Positions 1 to 8,384 of a stretch of DNA of 64,000 bases are shown here, piece by piece. The position numbers and the translations under genes were made by a program. The notes below the pieces were generated by a model, which was not told where the DNA came from, searched no databases, and saw nothing but the letters and a program-made list of their open reading frames with translations. The stretch's first letter is position 1; the number at the start of each line of letters is the position of its first letter. Source of the DNA: Bacillota bacterium (lineage in GTDB: Bacteria; Bacillota; Clostridia; Peptostreptococcales; Anaerovoracaceae); NCBI GenBank assembly GCA_028724585.1, contig JAQYCQ010000002.1:18545-82544 (forward strand), given 5' to 3'.

Positions 1-804
1 ATGCCGGAGCACGATTTCCCGTCAGAATCACTGGAAGCAGCCTGCGACGCAGTCGCCAGAGCCGCGGCCATGAGAGCCGACATAGTCTGTCTGCCGGAGA
101 TGTTCATAACCCACTACGACACAGAGTCCATGAAAAAAGACGCTGTCGAAGAAGGCGGCTATGAAATGGAAAGGCTGGCAGAGACGGCCGCCAGATACGG
201 AGTCTACCTCCAGGCTGGCACAGTCCCTGAAGCAGCCGGCGGCAAAGTCTACAACACTGCCTGCCTCTTCGACAGGAGCGGCGGACTGGTCGCCAAACAC
301 CGTAAAATGCATCTGTTCGATATAGACATCAGGGGAGGACAGAGCTTCAGGGAGTCTGACACCCTGTCTGCCGGTGACCAGGTCACAGTAACCGGCACGG
401 AATTCGGACGGATCGGCATGGCCGTCTGCTACGATATACGTTTCCCGGAGCTTTTCAGGCTCATGGCGCTCAAAGGAGCAAAGCTGATCCTGGTTCCGGC
501 AAGCTTCAATATGACTACCGGCCCTGCTCACTGGGACCTGTGCTTCAGGTCCATGGCCATGTACAACCAGTGCTTCATAGCGGGCACAGCGTCAGCAATG
601 ACGCCGGAGGCGTCGTACAAGTCTTATGGGCACAGCATCATCTGCGATCCATGGGGCCAAATACTCGGTGAGCTGGAAAGCGAAGAAGGGGTACTGCTGA
701 CTGAGATCGATACCGACAGAGCTTCGGATATCAGGAATCAGCTGCCTATCTTAAAGAACAGGCGCGAGGATGTCTATGAGCTTGCCGAAAAGGGCAGGCT
801 TTAG
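1..804 (+). CDS. Carbon-nitrogen hydrolase (nitrilase superfamily, omega-amidase-like), 5'-partial
   Basis: Hydrolyses the C-N bond of a small amide in the cytoplasm. The Glu-Lys-Cys catalytic triad is visible: Glu33 in LPEMF, Lys102 in HRKMHLFD and Cys143 in CYDIRFPE. The HLFDID and RFPELFR blocks resemble the Nit2/omega-amidase branch, so alpha-ketoglutaramate or alpha-ketosuccinamate are plausible substrates; this is inference. Family members normally begin with a beta strand ending in QM about eight residues before this point, so the first ATG of the window is probably that internal Met and the true start lies just outside. The C-terminus is complete (stop 802-804) and is followed by a hairpin terminator. 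No partner gene is visible upstream because the window begins here. Confidence 0.85.
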   Translation: MPEHDFPSESLEAACDAVARAAAMRADIVCLPEMFITHYDTESMKKDAVEEGGYEMERLAETAARYGVYLQAGTVPEAAGGKVYNTACLFDRSGGLVAKHRKMHLFDIDIRGGQSFRESDTLSAGDQVTVTGTEFGRIGMAVCYDIRFPELFRLMALKGAKLILVPASFNMTTGPAHWDLCFRSMAMYNQCFIAGTASAMTPEASYKSYGHSIICDPWGQILGELESEEGVLLTEIDTDRASDIRNQLPILKNRREDVYELAEKGRL

Positions 805-852
805 GAGCGGATCTGGGCGTTAAATATAAAAAAACAGAGGCAAAAAATACAG

Positions 853-888
853 AACCCGGAAGAGAAACTGTTCTCCTCCGGGTTTTTG
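853..888. terminator. Bidirectional intrinsic terminator between the amidase gene and queF
   Basis: The arms AACCCGGA (853-860) and TCCGGGTT (877-884) pair, and AGAGA/TCTCC extends the stem imperfectly. A T-run follows on the plus strand, and CTGTATTTTTTG follows on the minus strand, so it can end both convergent transcripts. Confidence 0.75.
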
Positions 889-936
889 TCCGCGGTTTTC
901 CGGCCGCGGCAGCCGATCATGAGCCGGCGTCCGAAT

Positions 937-951
937 GAGCGCGGAGCGCTC
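937..951. repeat. Short GC hairpin, arms GAGCGC/GCGCTC, GGA loop
   Basis: Perfect 6-bp stem closing a GGA triloop. First copy in the window of the GNNNGC-(TCC/GGA)-GCNNNC hairpin family described in the findings. Confidence 0.75.
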
Positions 952-965
952 GCGGGACTCTGTTT

Positions 966-1457
966 CTATCTGTTATCGATCTTTTCCGGATACATGTCGT
1001 GGTGAGCCAGCCTGTCGAAGGCTATTTCTTCCCAGCGGGTGCCCGGCTTGCCGTAATTGCAGTAAGGGTCGATGGAGATCCCGCCTCTAGGCAGGAAACG
1101 GCCCAGCACTTCTATATATCTAGGTTCCATGAGCTTTATCAGGTCGTCCATGATTATGTTGACGCAGTCCTCGTGGAAATCCCCGTGGTTCCTGAAGCTG
1201 AAGAGATAGAGCTTGAGCGACTTGCTCTCTACCATCTTTACGTCAGGGACATAGGAGATGGTGATCTCGGCGAAGTCCGGCTGGCCTGTTATCGGGCAGA
1301 GGCTGGTGAACTCAGGGCAGTTGAACTTAACGAAGTAGTCGCGCTCCTGATGCTTGTTCACGAAGGTCTCCAGCAGGGACGGATCGTAGTCCATGCTGTA
1401 TTTTACATTTTTATTCCCCAGAAGGGTGATCCCTTCCTTTTCTTCTTCTGTTCTCAT
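966..1457 (-). CDS. queF: NADPH-dependent preQ0 reductase (7-cyano-7-deazaguanine reductase)
   Basis: Reduces preQ0 nitrile to preQ1 amine, the last free-base step of queuosine synthesis. At 163 residues it is the short, unimodular QueF. Cys54 in [13 protein letters not shown] is the nucleophile that forms the thioimide with preQ0, and Asp61 lies in the same block. The QueF signature ESKSLKLYL (from Glu78) and [10 protein letters not shown] follow. It is last in the operon, 16 bp after folE. Its product preQ1 is the ligand of the riboswitch found at the head of the operon, which closes a feedback loop. The start is the ATG after GAGGAGAG. Confidence 0.95.
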   Translation of the reverse strand: MRTEEEKEGITLLGNKNVKYSMDYDPSLLETFVNKHQERDYFVKFNCPEFTSLCPITGQPDFAEITISYVPDVKMVESKSLKLYLFSFRNHGDFHEDCVNIIMDDLIKLMEPRYIEVLGRFLPRGGISIDPYCNYGKPGTRWEEIAFDRLAHHDMYPEKIDNR

Positions 1458-1473
1458 GTCTCTCCTCTGCTCT

Positions 1474-2046
1474 CTAATATCCGGCTCTGACCCGGTCCAG
1501 GAGCTGAGGCTCTGTGCGGAACCTGCCCCTCGTTGTGGTCGTCACCGTCTCTGAATTTACCTTTTTGATGCCGCGGGCAGCCATACAGCCGTGATGCGCT
1601 CTGATGATCACTGCCACGTCCTCCGAGCCCGATATCTTCTGGATGATATAGGCCAGGTCGGAGCCTATGCGTTCCTGCAGCTGCAGTCTCCTGCAGACCA
1701 TCTCGGCGGCACGGGCTATCTTGCTCAGGCCTATCACGCGGTCTTTAGGGATATATGCCACAGTGATCTTCATATCGTACATGAGCATGAGATGGTGCTC
1801 GCAGAAGCTGAATGTGTCTATGTCGCGGACGATCACCATGTCGCTGCCGTCCTCGGGACAGCTGAATGTCTTGTTGAGCTTTTCGGCTATCTCATCGTTG
1901 CCGTACTGGGTGCCGGCGAAGATTTCTTCGCACATGCGCGCCACCCTGTCAGGTGTCTCCACAAGTCCTTCTCTGTCCGGGTCTTCTCCTATGGCTTCAA
2001 GGAGACCCCGTACATGCATTTTTACTTTTTCCTGGTCAACAGCCAT
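1474..2046 (-). CDS. folE: GTP cyclohydrolase I
   Basis: Converts GTP to 7,8-dihydroneopterin triphosphate, the first step shared by folate and queuosine pathways. The 190-residue length is normal. Zinc ligands are Cys82 and His85 in FCEHHLM and Cys154 in HHGCMAARG. The [13 protein letters not shown]-terminal block is typical of the family. It starts exactly one base after the queE stop codon and lies between queE and queF, so here its main role is probably to feed QueD rather than folate synthesis; that assignment comes from the gene order. Confidence 0.95.
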   Translation of the reverse strand: MAVDQEKVKMHVRGLLEAIGEDPDREGLVETPDRVARMCEEIFAGTQYGNDEIAEKLNKTFSCPEDGSDMVIVRDIDTFSFCEHHLMLMYDMKITVAYIPKDRVIGLSKIARAAEMVCRRLQLQERIGSDLAYIIQKISGSEDVAVIIRAHHGCMAARGIKKVNSETVTTTTRGRFRTEPQLLDRVRAGY

Positions 2047-2730
2047 CTATACCCCTCTTTTCTGCGGATCCCAGATGAATTTGTGCAGCTGGAGCCCGAC
2101 TCTCACTCCGTTGAGCCTGTGTTTCAGTATGAGATCAACTATCCTGTCCGGCTCAAGACTTCCGAACACCGGGCTTATGAACACTCCGCACCTGTTCTGG
2201 AGATCGTATTCTTCTATTATCTCAAGCGCCCTGTCCAGGTCGCCCTGGTCCGACGCCACGAACTTGACAGAGTCCTGCTTCTGGAGCAGCTTCATATTTC
2301 CTTTATTCATGAAGCTTTCCATACCGCTGCCCGGCAGCTTGTAGTCCATGGTAAAGACCGGCCTTTTATCGAGCGAGGCAAAAGGAGCCAGATCCACCGA
2401 GCCGTTGGTCTCTATCTCGACAGAATGCGGAAGCTTACCACTCTGAAGCGCTATGATGACTTCCTCCGCGCCTGGCTGCAGCAAGGGCTCACCGCCGGTC
2501 AGGGTCACATCTATGATGCCGGAGGCATCGGCAAGGCTGACTATCTGTTCAGTGGTCAGGTTCTCGAAGCTGGCCGACTCCGCGCCGTCCTTTTTCTGCG
2601 CCCATGCCGTATCGCAGTAGGAGCATCTGAGATTGCAGCCGGCGAACCTGACGAAATATGCCGGCGCTCCCGCTCTCTGCCCCTCGCCGTTTACGCTGGC
2701 GAAATGCTCAGCTACTACGTACGAGTTCAT
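2047..2730 (-). CDS. queE: 7-carboxy-7-deazaguanine synthase (radical SAM)
   Basis: Ring-contracts 6-carboxytetrahydropterin to 7-carboxy-7-deazaguanine using S-adenosylmethionine and a [4Fe-4S] cluster. The cluster motif is CNLRCSYCD, with cysteines at 32, 36 and 39. FASVNGEGQRAG near the N-terminus is the usual QueE substrate-binding strand, and LTGGEPLLQ is the SAM-binding GGE motif. The start codon overlaps the queD stop by four bases (ATGA), indicating translational coupling. The length of 227 residues is normal. Confidence 0.95.
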   Translation of the reverse strand: MNSYVVAEHFASVNGEGQRAGAPAYFVRFAGCNLRCSYCDTAWAQKKDGAESASFENLTTEQIVSLADASGIIDVTLTGGEPLLQPGAEEVIIALQSGKLPHSVEIETNGSVDLAPFASLDKRPVFTMDYKLPGSGMESFMNKGNMKLLQKQDSVKFVASDQGDLDRALEIIEEYDLQNRCGVFISPVFGSLEPDRIVDLILKHRLNGVRVGLQLHKFIWDPQKRGV

Positions 2731-3173
2731 TCGGCGCCGCCTTCCGTATATATGGCGCAGTTGTTAGGCGTCTCGTAAACTGCTGCTTCGCTGACAGGGA
2801 CGCCGGCTTCCTTCAGCCTGTCAAAGAAGTATCTGGCGAAATTCTCAGCAGTCGGCCTGAAGTCGAACTCAAAGATCTTGAAGTCCTCTTCGCGCAGGGC
2901 TTCCAGAGTTTTTTCCTTTAATGTGCCCTTCTCGATGATGAGGCTGTGGTCTAAACGGTCGACTTCCTTTTTAAGGGCGTCCTTAAGGTCGCCGAAATCC
3001 ATGACCATTCCGCGGCACTGGCCTTCTTTTATCAGCTCCGGCGAAGAAGCTTTTATGACCACACGCCATCTGTGGCCGTGAAGGTTGCGGCATTTGCCGT
3101 CATATCCGGCGAGGAAGTGGGCCGAATCGAAGCTGGCTTCTGTCTTTAATGTATAAATATCTATCATCTCCAT
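2727..3173 (-). CDS. queD: 6-carboxy-5,6,7,8-tetrahydropterin synthase
   Basis: Converts dihydroneopterin triphosphate to 6-carboxytetrahydropterin. His19 (DSAHF), His32 and His34 (LHGHRW) are the zinc ligands and Cys28 is the catalytic cysteine. PTAENFARYFFD and YETPNNCAIY match the C-terminal half of the PTPS/QueD fold. It is the first gene of queD-queE-folE-queF. queC, needed to turn CDG into preQ0, is not in the operon or elsewhere in this window. Transcription entering the gene must pass a preQ1-type aptamer and a hairpin terminator. No strong Shine-Dalgarno is seen before the chosen ATG; the Met two codons downstream is an alternative. Confidence 0.93.
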   Translation of the reverse strand: MEMIDIYTLKTEASFDSAHFLAGYDGKCRNLHGHRWRVVIKASSPELIKEGQCRGMVMDFGDLKDALKKEVDRLDHSLIIEKGTLKEKTLEALREEDFKIFEFDFRPTAENFARYFFDRLKEAGVPVSEAAVYETPNNCAIYTEGGAE

Positions 3174-3207
3174 GGTACGCGGACTCTGTCCGCGATGTAT
3201 AAAGGCA

Positions 3208-3230
3208 ATAAAAAAGGGCGCAGAGCGCCC
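3208..3230 (-). terminator. Riboswitch-controlled terminator in the queD leader
   Basis: On the minus strand GGGCGC-TCT-GCGCCC is followed by six T residues. It lies about 20 bases after the preQ1 aptamer and 35 bases before queD, the position expected of an expression platform that stops transcription when preQ1 is bound. Confidence 0.75.
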
Positions 3231-3251
3231 GGAAATACTTTTCTTTTCGGG

Positions 3252-3294
3252 TCCTGGTTTTGTTTAATGACAGGATGGCACCGGCGAACTGTCA
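3252..3294 (-). promoter_or_regulatory. preQ1-I riboswitch aptamer
   Basis: On the minus strand a P1 stem pairs TGACAG (3294-3289) with CTGTCA (3273-3268). The loop begins with the conserved TTC (3288-3286) and ends with CATC. The A-rich tail TTAAACAAAACCAGG (3267-3253) closely resembles the tail of the Thermoanaerobacter preQ1-I aptamer. GGT in the loop (3282-3280) can pair with ACC in the tail (3258-3256), giving the H-type pseudoknot of this class. Genomic context fits exactly: it precedes the preQ1 biosynthesis operon and a terminator. Recognised by eye, so single positions of the pseudoknot may be wrong. Confidence 0.78.
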
Positions 3295-3311
3295 TATATC
3301 ATTAATTTTAA

Positions 3312-3333
3312 GCGGGCAGACCTGCCTGCCCGC
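3312..3333 (-). other. Hairpin at the 5' end of the queD leader transcript
   Basis: GCGGGCAG and CTGCCCGC form a perfect 8-bp stem with a 6-base loop. The predicted transcription start falls at its upstream edge, so the transcript would begin with this stem. It could protect the 5' end, or it may be an inherited terminator of the upstream gene. Confidence 0.5.
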
Positions 3334-3339
3334 CGAATC

Positions 3340-3368
3340 ATTTTATCGTTATATACCCTTTATGTCAA
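3340..3368 (-). promoter_or_regulatory. Promoter of the queD operon
   Basis: Minus-strand -35 TTGACA (3368-3363), 17-bp spacer, -10 TAAAAT (3345-3340). A consensus -35 and ideal spacing place the start of transcription near 3333, upstream of the riboswitch. Confidence 0.75.
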
Positions 3369-3408
3369 CCGCGGATCTATCCGACAGAGTCTGCGGGCAT
3401 GCCCTTTC

Positions 3409-3423
3409 GTCCGCGGAGCGGTC
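3409..3423. repeat. GC hairpin, GTCCGC-GGA-GCGGTC
   Basis: Family hairpin with one unpaired position in the stem (T opposite T). Confidence 0.55.
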
Positions 3424-3463
3424 GTCAGTCGAGTTATTTGTGGATATCTATGGATCGATTTCT

Positions 3464-5248
3464 TTATTTCTCGAACTCCCGGATTTCTTCTATGATCCTG
3501 GTGATTATATCCACTCTGCTGAACGGAGTCACGAGATAATAGCCGTCTATGCATGAATTCATGCGGCGGGCGAAATCAAGGGAGATCTCGACCGCGAGGT
3601 CAGTACACTCGGCACGGGACTTTCCCTCGTAGCGCTCTATTATGTCCTCGGCTACAGTTATGCCGGAGATCTCGGAGTTCATGAAGCGGCCGTTCCTGCT
3701 GCTCACTACCGGGATTATACCGCCGAGGATCTTGGCATCCAGGCTTTCGTGGGCAAGCTGCAGGTTTTTGAGGGCCTCGTCTGTCAGCACAGGCTGGGTA
3801 AGGAAACATGACACGCCGTTCTTTATCTTCTCCTCCGCCAGTTTGAGCTGGAAATCGAACTTTTTGGAATTGACGTTGAGCGCTCCGTAGATGCGGAAAG
3901 GACTGTCGAGTTCGTTCTCGTTGAGGGATTTGATGAATCCGGAAAGCATCCTGGAATTGAACTGAAATACGCTCTTCACCTCGTCACGCTCCGCGGACGG
4001 GATAGGATCTCCTGTGATAGCGAGAACGTTCCTGACTCCCTCTGTGGAAAGGCCCAGCAGGAGCGCTTTGGTGGCATTGAGGTTCCTGTCCCTGCATGTC
4101 ATGTGAGGTATAGTCTCCATGTCCAGCTCGCGCTTTATCTTGCAGGCCATGAGGCAGGAATCCATGTGAGCGCGGGCAGTCGGGCAGTCCGCCAGTGTGA
4201 TGGCATCAGCCCCTGCTCCCTTGAGCTGCCATGCTCCCGACATGAACTTGTTAGCATCGGAGTTTCTAGGCGTATCGAGCTCTACCGCTATGATCTTCTT
4301 TCCTGCTTCGAGCTTTGACCAGAGCCTGTTGTCTTCCCTTCTGGCTGCTCGCTTTACAGAACGCGGCCTTACGACTGGAGTTCTCTTCCTGCCGGCATCA
4401 CCTTTAAGGCGGTCGGCAACATTCCTGATGAATTCAGGCCTTGTTCCGCAGCAGCCTCCGACTATAGAAACACCGTCGTCAAGCAGGCTGTCTATGCCGT
4501 CCGCGAAGAACTCAGGGTCCGAATCGTAGTAGATGCGGCGTCCGACTACCCTCGGATAGCCGCCGTTAGGCATAGCGCAGACTATATCGCCTTCCTCGAT
4601 ATCCGCCTTCCTGATCAGCTGCTCCATATGCATTACGGAGAGTATGCAGTTCAGGCCGTAGGCATCGATGTACCTGCACTTCCTGGCGCTGTCGAAAAGG
4701 TCCTGGTAGTAATAGCCTTCTCTTGTATAGCCGTCGGACTGCACCGAAAAGGATGTCATGATAAAAGCGTCCGGCACTATCTCCTTTATCCTCTCGGCGG
4801 CGCTGGCAATACCGAAGAAATTGCTGTTTGTCTCGAAGATATAGTTCTTGAAGCCGTGCTCCGCGTATATCTGGCACATCCTGATCAGCGCTTCCGCTAC
4901 GTGCTCCTCATCAGCGCCTATGACCGGACCTATATCAGCGAACAGGAATATCTCTCTTCCCGCGTCCGCTGCCGCCTTCTTAGCGAGCATGATCCCGGCT
5001 TCTATAACGCTCTCCAGCCTGCTGCCCGAAAAAGCGTCGTTATACGGATTGACCGAAAAAGTATTTGTTTTTATCGCGTTGGCACCCGCTTTAATATACT
5101 GTTTATGAATGTTGAGGACATAATCCGGAGAGAGCAGGTTTGCCATCTCGCACGGTCCCTGGAAATCCCTGTAGAGCTCGCTGAAATACGTGCCCATAGC
5201 CCCGTCCAGGATAAGCGTGTTGTCCTTTAGGAATTCTCTGATATCCAT
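3464..5248 (-). CDS. Bifunctional homocysteine S-methyltransferase / 5,10-methylenetetrahydrofolate reductase
   Basis: Two-domain, 594-residue protein like Bacillus YitJ. Residues 1-285 are a homocysteine-binding methyltransferase: LDGAMGTYF at the N-terminus and zinc ligands Cys201 (GLNC) and Cys266-Cys267 (GGCCGT). After a basic linker rich in Arg (about 286-310), residues 315-594 form a MetF-type FAD barrel (AVELDTPRN, MTCRDRN, AITGDP). It would make methyl-THF and use a methyl group to form methionine. No cobalamin domain is present, so whether methyl-THF itself is the methyl donor is unclear. It follows the pckA terminator by about 35 bp. No SAM riboswitch or T-box is visible in that short gap. 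Confidence 0.9.
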   Translation of the reverse strand: MDIREFLKDNTLILDGAMGTYFSELYRDFQGPCEMANLLSPDYVLNIHKQYIKAGANAIKTNTFSVNPYNDAFSGSRLESVIEAGIMLAKKAAADAGREIFLFADIGPVIGADEEHVAEALIRMCQIYAEHGFKNYIFETNSNFFGIASAAERIKEIVPDAFIMTSFSVQSDGYTREGYYYQDLFDSARKCRYIDAYGLNCILSVMHMEQLIRKADIEEGDIVCAMPNGGYPRVVGRRIYYDSDPEFFADGIDSLLDDGVSIVGGCCGTRPEFIRNVADRLKGDAGRKRTPVVRPRSVKRAARREDNRLWSKLEAGKKIIAVELDTPRNSDANKFMSGAWQLKGAGADAITLADCPTARAHMDSCLMACKIKRELDMETIPHMTCRDRNLNATKALLLGLSTEGVRNVLAITGDPIPSAERDEVKSVFQFNSRMLSGFIKSLNENELDSPFRIYGALNVNSKKFDFQLKLAEEKIKNGVSCFLTQPVLTDEALKNLQLAHESLDAKILGGIIPVVSSRNGRFMNSEISGITVAEDIIERYEGKSRAECTDLAVEISLDFARRMNSCIDGYYLVTPFSRVDIITRIIEEIREFEK

Positions 5249-5283
5249 ATTAATAACCTATCTTTTCACTATGAGTGCTGATT

Positions 5284-5320
5284 TAAAAAAGCCGGAACTC
5301 TGGAATCCAGAATCCCGGCT
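5284..5320 (-). terminator. pckA terminator
   Basis: Long minus-strand stem from AGCCGGGATTCTGGA (5320-5306) with TCCAGAGTTCCGGCT (5304-5290), one internal mismatch, followed by a T6 run. Confidence 0.88.
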
Positions 5321-5345
5321 GAATGATCTTTATAACTGTCCTGCT

Positions 5346-6941
5346 TTAGAGTTTTCTAGGACCGGCAGCCTTTACTTCCTCTGGCATGTCGCTGTACTTA
5401 GTCTCGAAGTTCTCGCGGAACATCTCTGCCAGCTCGTCAGCTGTCTTATCGTAAGCGTCCTTGTCTTCCCAGGTATCACGAGGGTTCAGGATCTCCCATG
5501 GAACGTTCTCGACCGACTGAGGTACATCGAGGTTGAACCTGTCGTCGTGCCTGAAATCAGCATTCTCAATGGAACCGTTCAGGGCCGCTGTGACCATAGC
5601 GCGTGTATAGCGCAGCTTGATCCTGGCGCCTGTTCCGTATGAACCGCCTGACCAGCCTGTGTTTACGAGATATACTTTTGTCTTGTACTTCTCCATCTTT
5701 TCGCCGAGCATCTCAGCGTATACTCTCGGGTTGAGCGGCATGAACGGCTGTCCGAAGAGGGTGGAGAATGTAGGTGTAGGCTCTTTGATGCCTCTCTCTG
5801 TACCAGCCAGCTTGGAAGTGAAGCCGGTAACGAAGTGGTACATGGCAGCTTCCTTGGAGAGCTTGGAGATCGGAGGAAGTACTCCGTAAGCGTCAGCTGT
5901 AAGGAAGATGATCACTTTAGGTATACCGCCTACTCCGTCAGCTGTAGCGTTGCTGATAGAAGTGATAGGATATGAGCATCTTGTGTTTTCAGTCAGTGAA
6001 GAATCGAAGTAATCGAGTTCTCTCGTCTCGTCGTCCATCACTACGTTTTCCACAACGCTGCCGAATTTAACAGCGCCGTAGATCTCAGGCTCAGCGTCCT
6101 TATCGAGGTTTATGCACTTAGCGTAGCAGCCTCCCTCGAAATTGAAGATGCCGTCTTCTGACCAGCCGTGCTCGTCGTCGCCGATGAGAACTCTTGCCGG
6201 ATCAGCTGAAAGTGTGGTCTTGCCTGTTCCTGAAAGTCCGAAGAATACAGCGGAATCTCCAGTTACAGGGTCCATGTTGGCGGAGCTGTGCATAGGAAGC
6301 ACGTTTTCCTCGAGCGGCATTACGTAGTTCATAGTAGAGAATACGCTCTTCTTGATCTCGCCGGCGTAGCCTGTACCTGCGATGATAATATAGTGAGCTT
6401 CATAGTCGATGATGATAGCCGCTTCTGAATGAGTGTGGTCCTTTTCCGGATCGCACTTGAATCCAGGTACGCAGAGAACTGTGTAGTCCGGATCTCCGTA
6501 ATCCTTAAGCTCTTCTTCTGTAGGGCGTACAAGAAGCTGGTGGATGAAGAGGTTCTGTGAAGCCAGCTCGTTTATGATCCTGAATTTTCTGGTATATTTC
6601 CTGTCAGCGCCTGCCATTCCGTCGAAGACGAAAACTTCTTTGCCGTTGAGGTATTCTATCATCTGCTTCTTGATGTTCTCGAAAACCTCGCGGCTTACAG
6701 GTCTGTTAACCTTGCCCCAGGAGATCTTGTCGTGAACTCCCGGTGTATCTACGATAAATTTGTCGTCAGGGCTCCTGCCGGTATATTTGCCGGTAGTAAC
6801 AACAACTGCGCCTGTCGTGCTCAGCTTGCCTTCGCCTCTTCTCAGAGCAGCTTCCACGAGCTGAGGAGGGTTGAGGTTCGCATAGATTTTTGCGGGGCTG
6901 TCAAGTCCTAACTCTTCAGGGCTGTAAGTATCCAATTTCAT
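5346..6941 (-). CDS. pckA: Phosphoenolpyruvate carboxykinase (ATP)
   Basis: Interconverts oxaloacetate plus ATP with PEP, CO2 and ADP in the cytoplasm; in anaerobes it can run in either direction. Visible motifs, numbered from an upstream in-frame ATG at 6962, are the P-loop GLSGTGKTT (about 242-250) and the metal-binding GDDEHGW (261-267). TGRSPDDKF binds substrate. The start chosen is the ATG at 6941, giving 531 residues; AGGAGA lies directly before it, which is too close for ideal initiation. A TTG two codons on (6935) has AGGAG at 7 bases and may be the real start. The upstream ATG at 6962 has no ribosome binding site. Confidence 0.95.
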   Translation of the reverse strand: MKLDTYSPEELGLDSPAKIYANLNPPQLVEAALRRGEGKLSTTGAVVVTTGKYTGRSPDDKFIVDTPGVHDKISWGKVNRPVSREVFENIKKQMIEYLNGKEVFVFDGMAGADRKYTRKFRIINELASQNLFIHQLLVRPTEEELKDYGDPDYTVLCVPGFKCDPEKDHTHSEAAIIIDYEAHYIIIAGTGYAGEIKKSVFSTMNYVMPLEENVLPMHSSANMDPVTGDSAVFFGLSGTGKTTLSADPARVLIGDDEHGWSEDGIFNFEGGCYAKCINLDKDAEPEIYGAVKFGSVVENVVMDDETRELDYFDSSLTENTRCSYPITSISNATADGVGGIPKVIIFLTADAYGVLPPISKLSKEAAMYHFVTGFTSKLAGTERGIKEPTPTFSTLFGQPFMPLNPRVYAEMLGEKMEKYKTKVYLVNTGWSGGSYGTGARIKLRYTRAMVTAALNGSIENADFRHDDRFNLDVPQSVENVPWEILNPRDTWEDKDAYDKTADELAEMFRENFETKYSDMPEEVKAAGPRKL

Positions 6942-7036
6942 TCTCCTAAGATTATTACACATCTATATACACTAAAATACGCAAATTATGTAAATCGGGT
7001 TAAATCTTTATAACGCCGACTTTACATCACTTACTT

Positions 7037-7065
7037 ATTATATACTAATGATACTTTTTTTGAAA
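7037..7065 (-). promoter_or_regulatory. Promoter of pckA
   Basis: Minus-strand -35 TTTCAA (7065-7060), 17-bp spacer, -10 TATAAT (7042-7037), leaving an untranslated leader of about 90 bases. The leader is AT-rich with no obvious aptamer. Confidence 0.65.
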
Positions 7066-7113
7066 CACGTCAGAGGAAATTGTATTTTTTTCTATACCGG
7101 GCCGGCCGCCTGA

Positions 7114-7863
7114 TCACAGATTGCCTGCCAGCTTATCTTTCAGGATCCCGGCTGTCTCCCTCAGCATATTATTCGGAAGATTCAACAGCTTAGATCCGGA
7201 TGCCATGCCGAACACATGCCTGTATCCCGATCTTTCAGCTATATGGACAGAACGGAAGACATGGAAGTTATTCGTCACGATCCCGATCCTGTCGTTTTCA
7301 ATATCAATATATTTTTTACTGAATTCCAGATTCTGGACCGTGCTGGCAGATCGGTCTTCCTTTATGATCCGAGCTGCCGGAATGCCTCTGTCAGCCAGAT
7401 ATTTTTTCATGCACTCCGCCTCGGTCTCCGGCTCGTTATATCCCTGACCTCCGCTCACTACGCACTTTACGCCGGGATGCTCTTCCAGATAATCGCAGGC
7501 CGTATCCAGCCTGTATCTGAGTACGGTGCTCGGTCCGCTTTTCTTCACCTGGGCGCCGAGAACTATGATCGCATCCAGATCGTCAGGACCTTTCGAGTGA
7601 AAATCGGTCGCGATCAGGCAGCAGCAGACGCCGACCGTAACCAGGGCCGCGACGAGCACAGCGTATACCAGAAAGCGCAGAACAGCAGGCAGGGCAGGCC
7701 ATAAAGCGGTACGCCCGGCAATGCCCAGCAAAAGCAGGAAAACACCTATCCCCAGCCAGACCGCGAAAAACATAGTTCCGGTACGCGCGGCGCGCATGCA
7801 GATGCCGTACAGCAGCGCGGCTATCCCCAAAATGATAAATATTATTGAAAGGATCCTGTTCAT
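7114..7863 (-). CDS. YdcF/SanA-like membrane protein (DUF218)
   Basis: 249 residues. Three hydrophobic segments (about 5-20, 30-48 and 60-86) anchor the N-terminus. The cytoplasmic or external domain carries the DUF218 pattern: AIIVLGAQVKKSGPSTVLRYRLDTACDYL, VVSGGQGYNEPETEAECMKKYL, EDRSASTVQNLEFSK and VTNNFHVFRSVHIAER. Members of this family are linked to cell-envelope integrity, but the reaction is not established. It lies 18 bp after the DUF1294 gene and is probably co-transcribed with it. Confidence 0.85.
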   Translation of the reverse strand: MNRILSIIFIILGIAALLYGICMRAARTGTMFFAVWLGIGVFLLLLGIAGRTALWPALPAVLRFLVYAVLVAALVTVGVCCCLIATDFHSKGPDDLDAIIVLGAQVKKSGPSTVLRYRLDTACDYLEEHPGVKCVVSGGQGYNEPETEAECMKKYLADRGIPAARIIKEDRSASTVQNLEFSKKYIDIENDRIGIVTNNFHVFRSVHIAERSGYRHVFGMASGSKLLNLPNNMLRETAGILKDKLAGNL

Positions 7864-7881
7864 ATATTCACCGCCCCTTCG

Positions 7882-8178
7882 CTAAAAGTAAATTCTGTAC
7901 ATTATATATATCAGCGCCGCGGTCCAGGCTATGAGCATGGCCGGAACGCCTATACTGAAACGTCTCTTATGCGTCTTATGGTGGAACAGCTTCATGCCGC
8001 AGGGGGCTCCGACCGAGCCGCCGGCGGCCGCGAGACCCAGCAGAACTGATTCACGGATGCGCCAGCGCTGTCTGACTGCCTTGCGCTTATCGATACCGTA
8101 AAACGCGAAAGCCGCCGCGTTTATTATGAGAAGGTAATATATAAATATTTTCAGCAAAATCTTTCTCCATTGATCCAT
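7882..8178 (-). CDS. Small DUF1294 membrane protein
   Basis: 98 residues with an N-terminal hydrophobic segment (about 8-27), a central GLAAAGGSVGAPCGMKLFHHKTHKRRF block typical of DUF1294, and a C-terminal membrane segment (about 76-95). The FYGIDKRKAVRQRWRI stretch before the second segment is also usual for the family. Its function is unknown. The ribosome binding site is weak. A promoter at 8201-8228 lies directly upstream. Confidence 0.85.
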   Translation of the reverse strand: MDQWRKILLKIFIYYLLIINAAAFAFYGIDKRKAVRQRWRIRESVLLGLAAAGGSVGAPCGMKLFHHKTHKRRFSIGVPAMLIAWTAALIYIMYRIYF

Positions 8179-8200
8179 ATCAAAATTGTTTTCCGGAAAT

Positions 8201-8228
8201 ATTATATCTCAGGATCGCGGCATCACAA
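8201..8228 (-). promoter_or_regulatory. Probable promoter of the DUF1294-DUF218 pair
   Basis: Minus-strand TTGTGA (8228-8223), 16-bp spacer, TATAAT (8206-8201). The -35 and spacer lie inside a 34-bp sequence that is repeated exactly at 9843-9876. Confidence 0.5.
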
Positions 8229-8241
8229 GCAGCTGCAGCAG
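8208..8241. repeat. 34-bp repeat, copy 1 of 2
   Basis: Begins CTCAGGATCGCGGCATCAC and ends AGCAGCTGCAGCAG. It is identical to 9843-9876 in the same orientation. A third, degenerate copy of its right half lies near 9752-9790. Confidence 0.85.
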
Positions 8242-8384
8242 ATAAGCAGGCGTGAGAGTTTGTTGGATGGCAGCTGTCTGACAGTCATCTCGATGCTGCT
8301 GATACGAGCTCTCCGGGCACATTGCTCACGCCGCAGGCCCGTGGTACAGGGATTGCATCGGTGATAAACAGCTTACAATACGTG

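Noticed and set aside
1591..2778. 395-codon plus-strand frame across folE and queE
   Set aside because: Antisense to two well-identified genes with exact operon overlaps; product shows no recognisable domain.
5249..5345. SAM riboswitch or T-box before the homocysteine methyltransferase/MTHF reductase gene
   Set aside because: The gap is under 100 bp, mostly filled by the pckA terminator, and contains neither motif.
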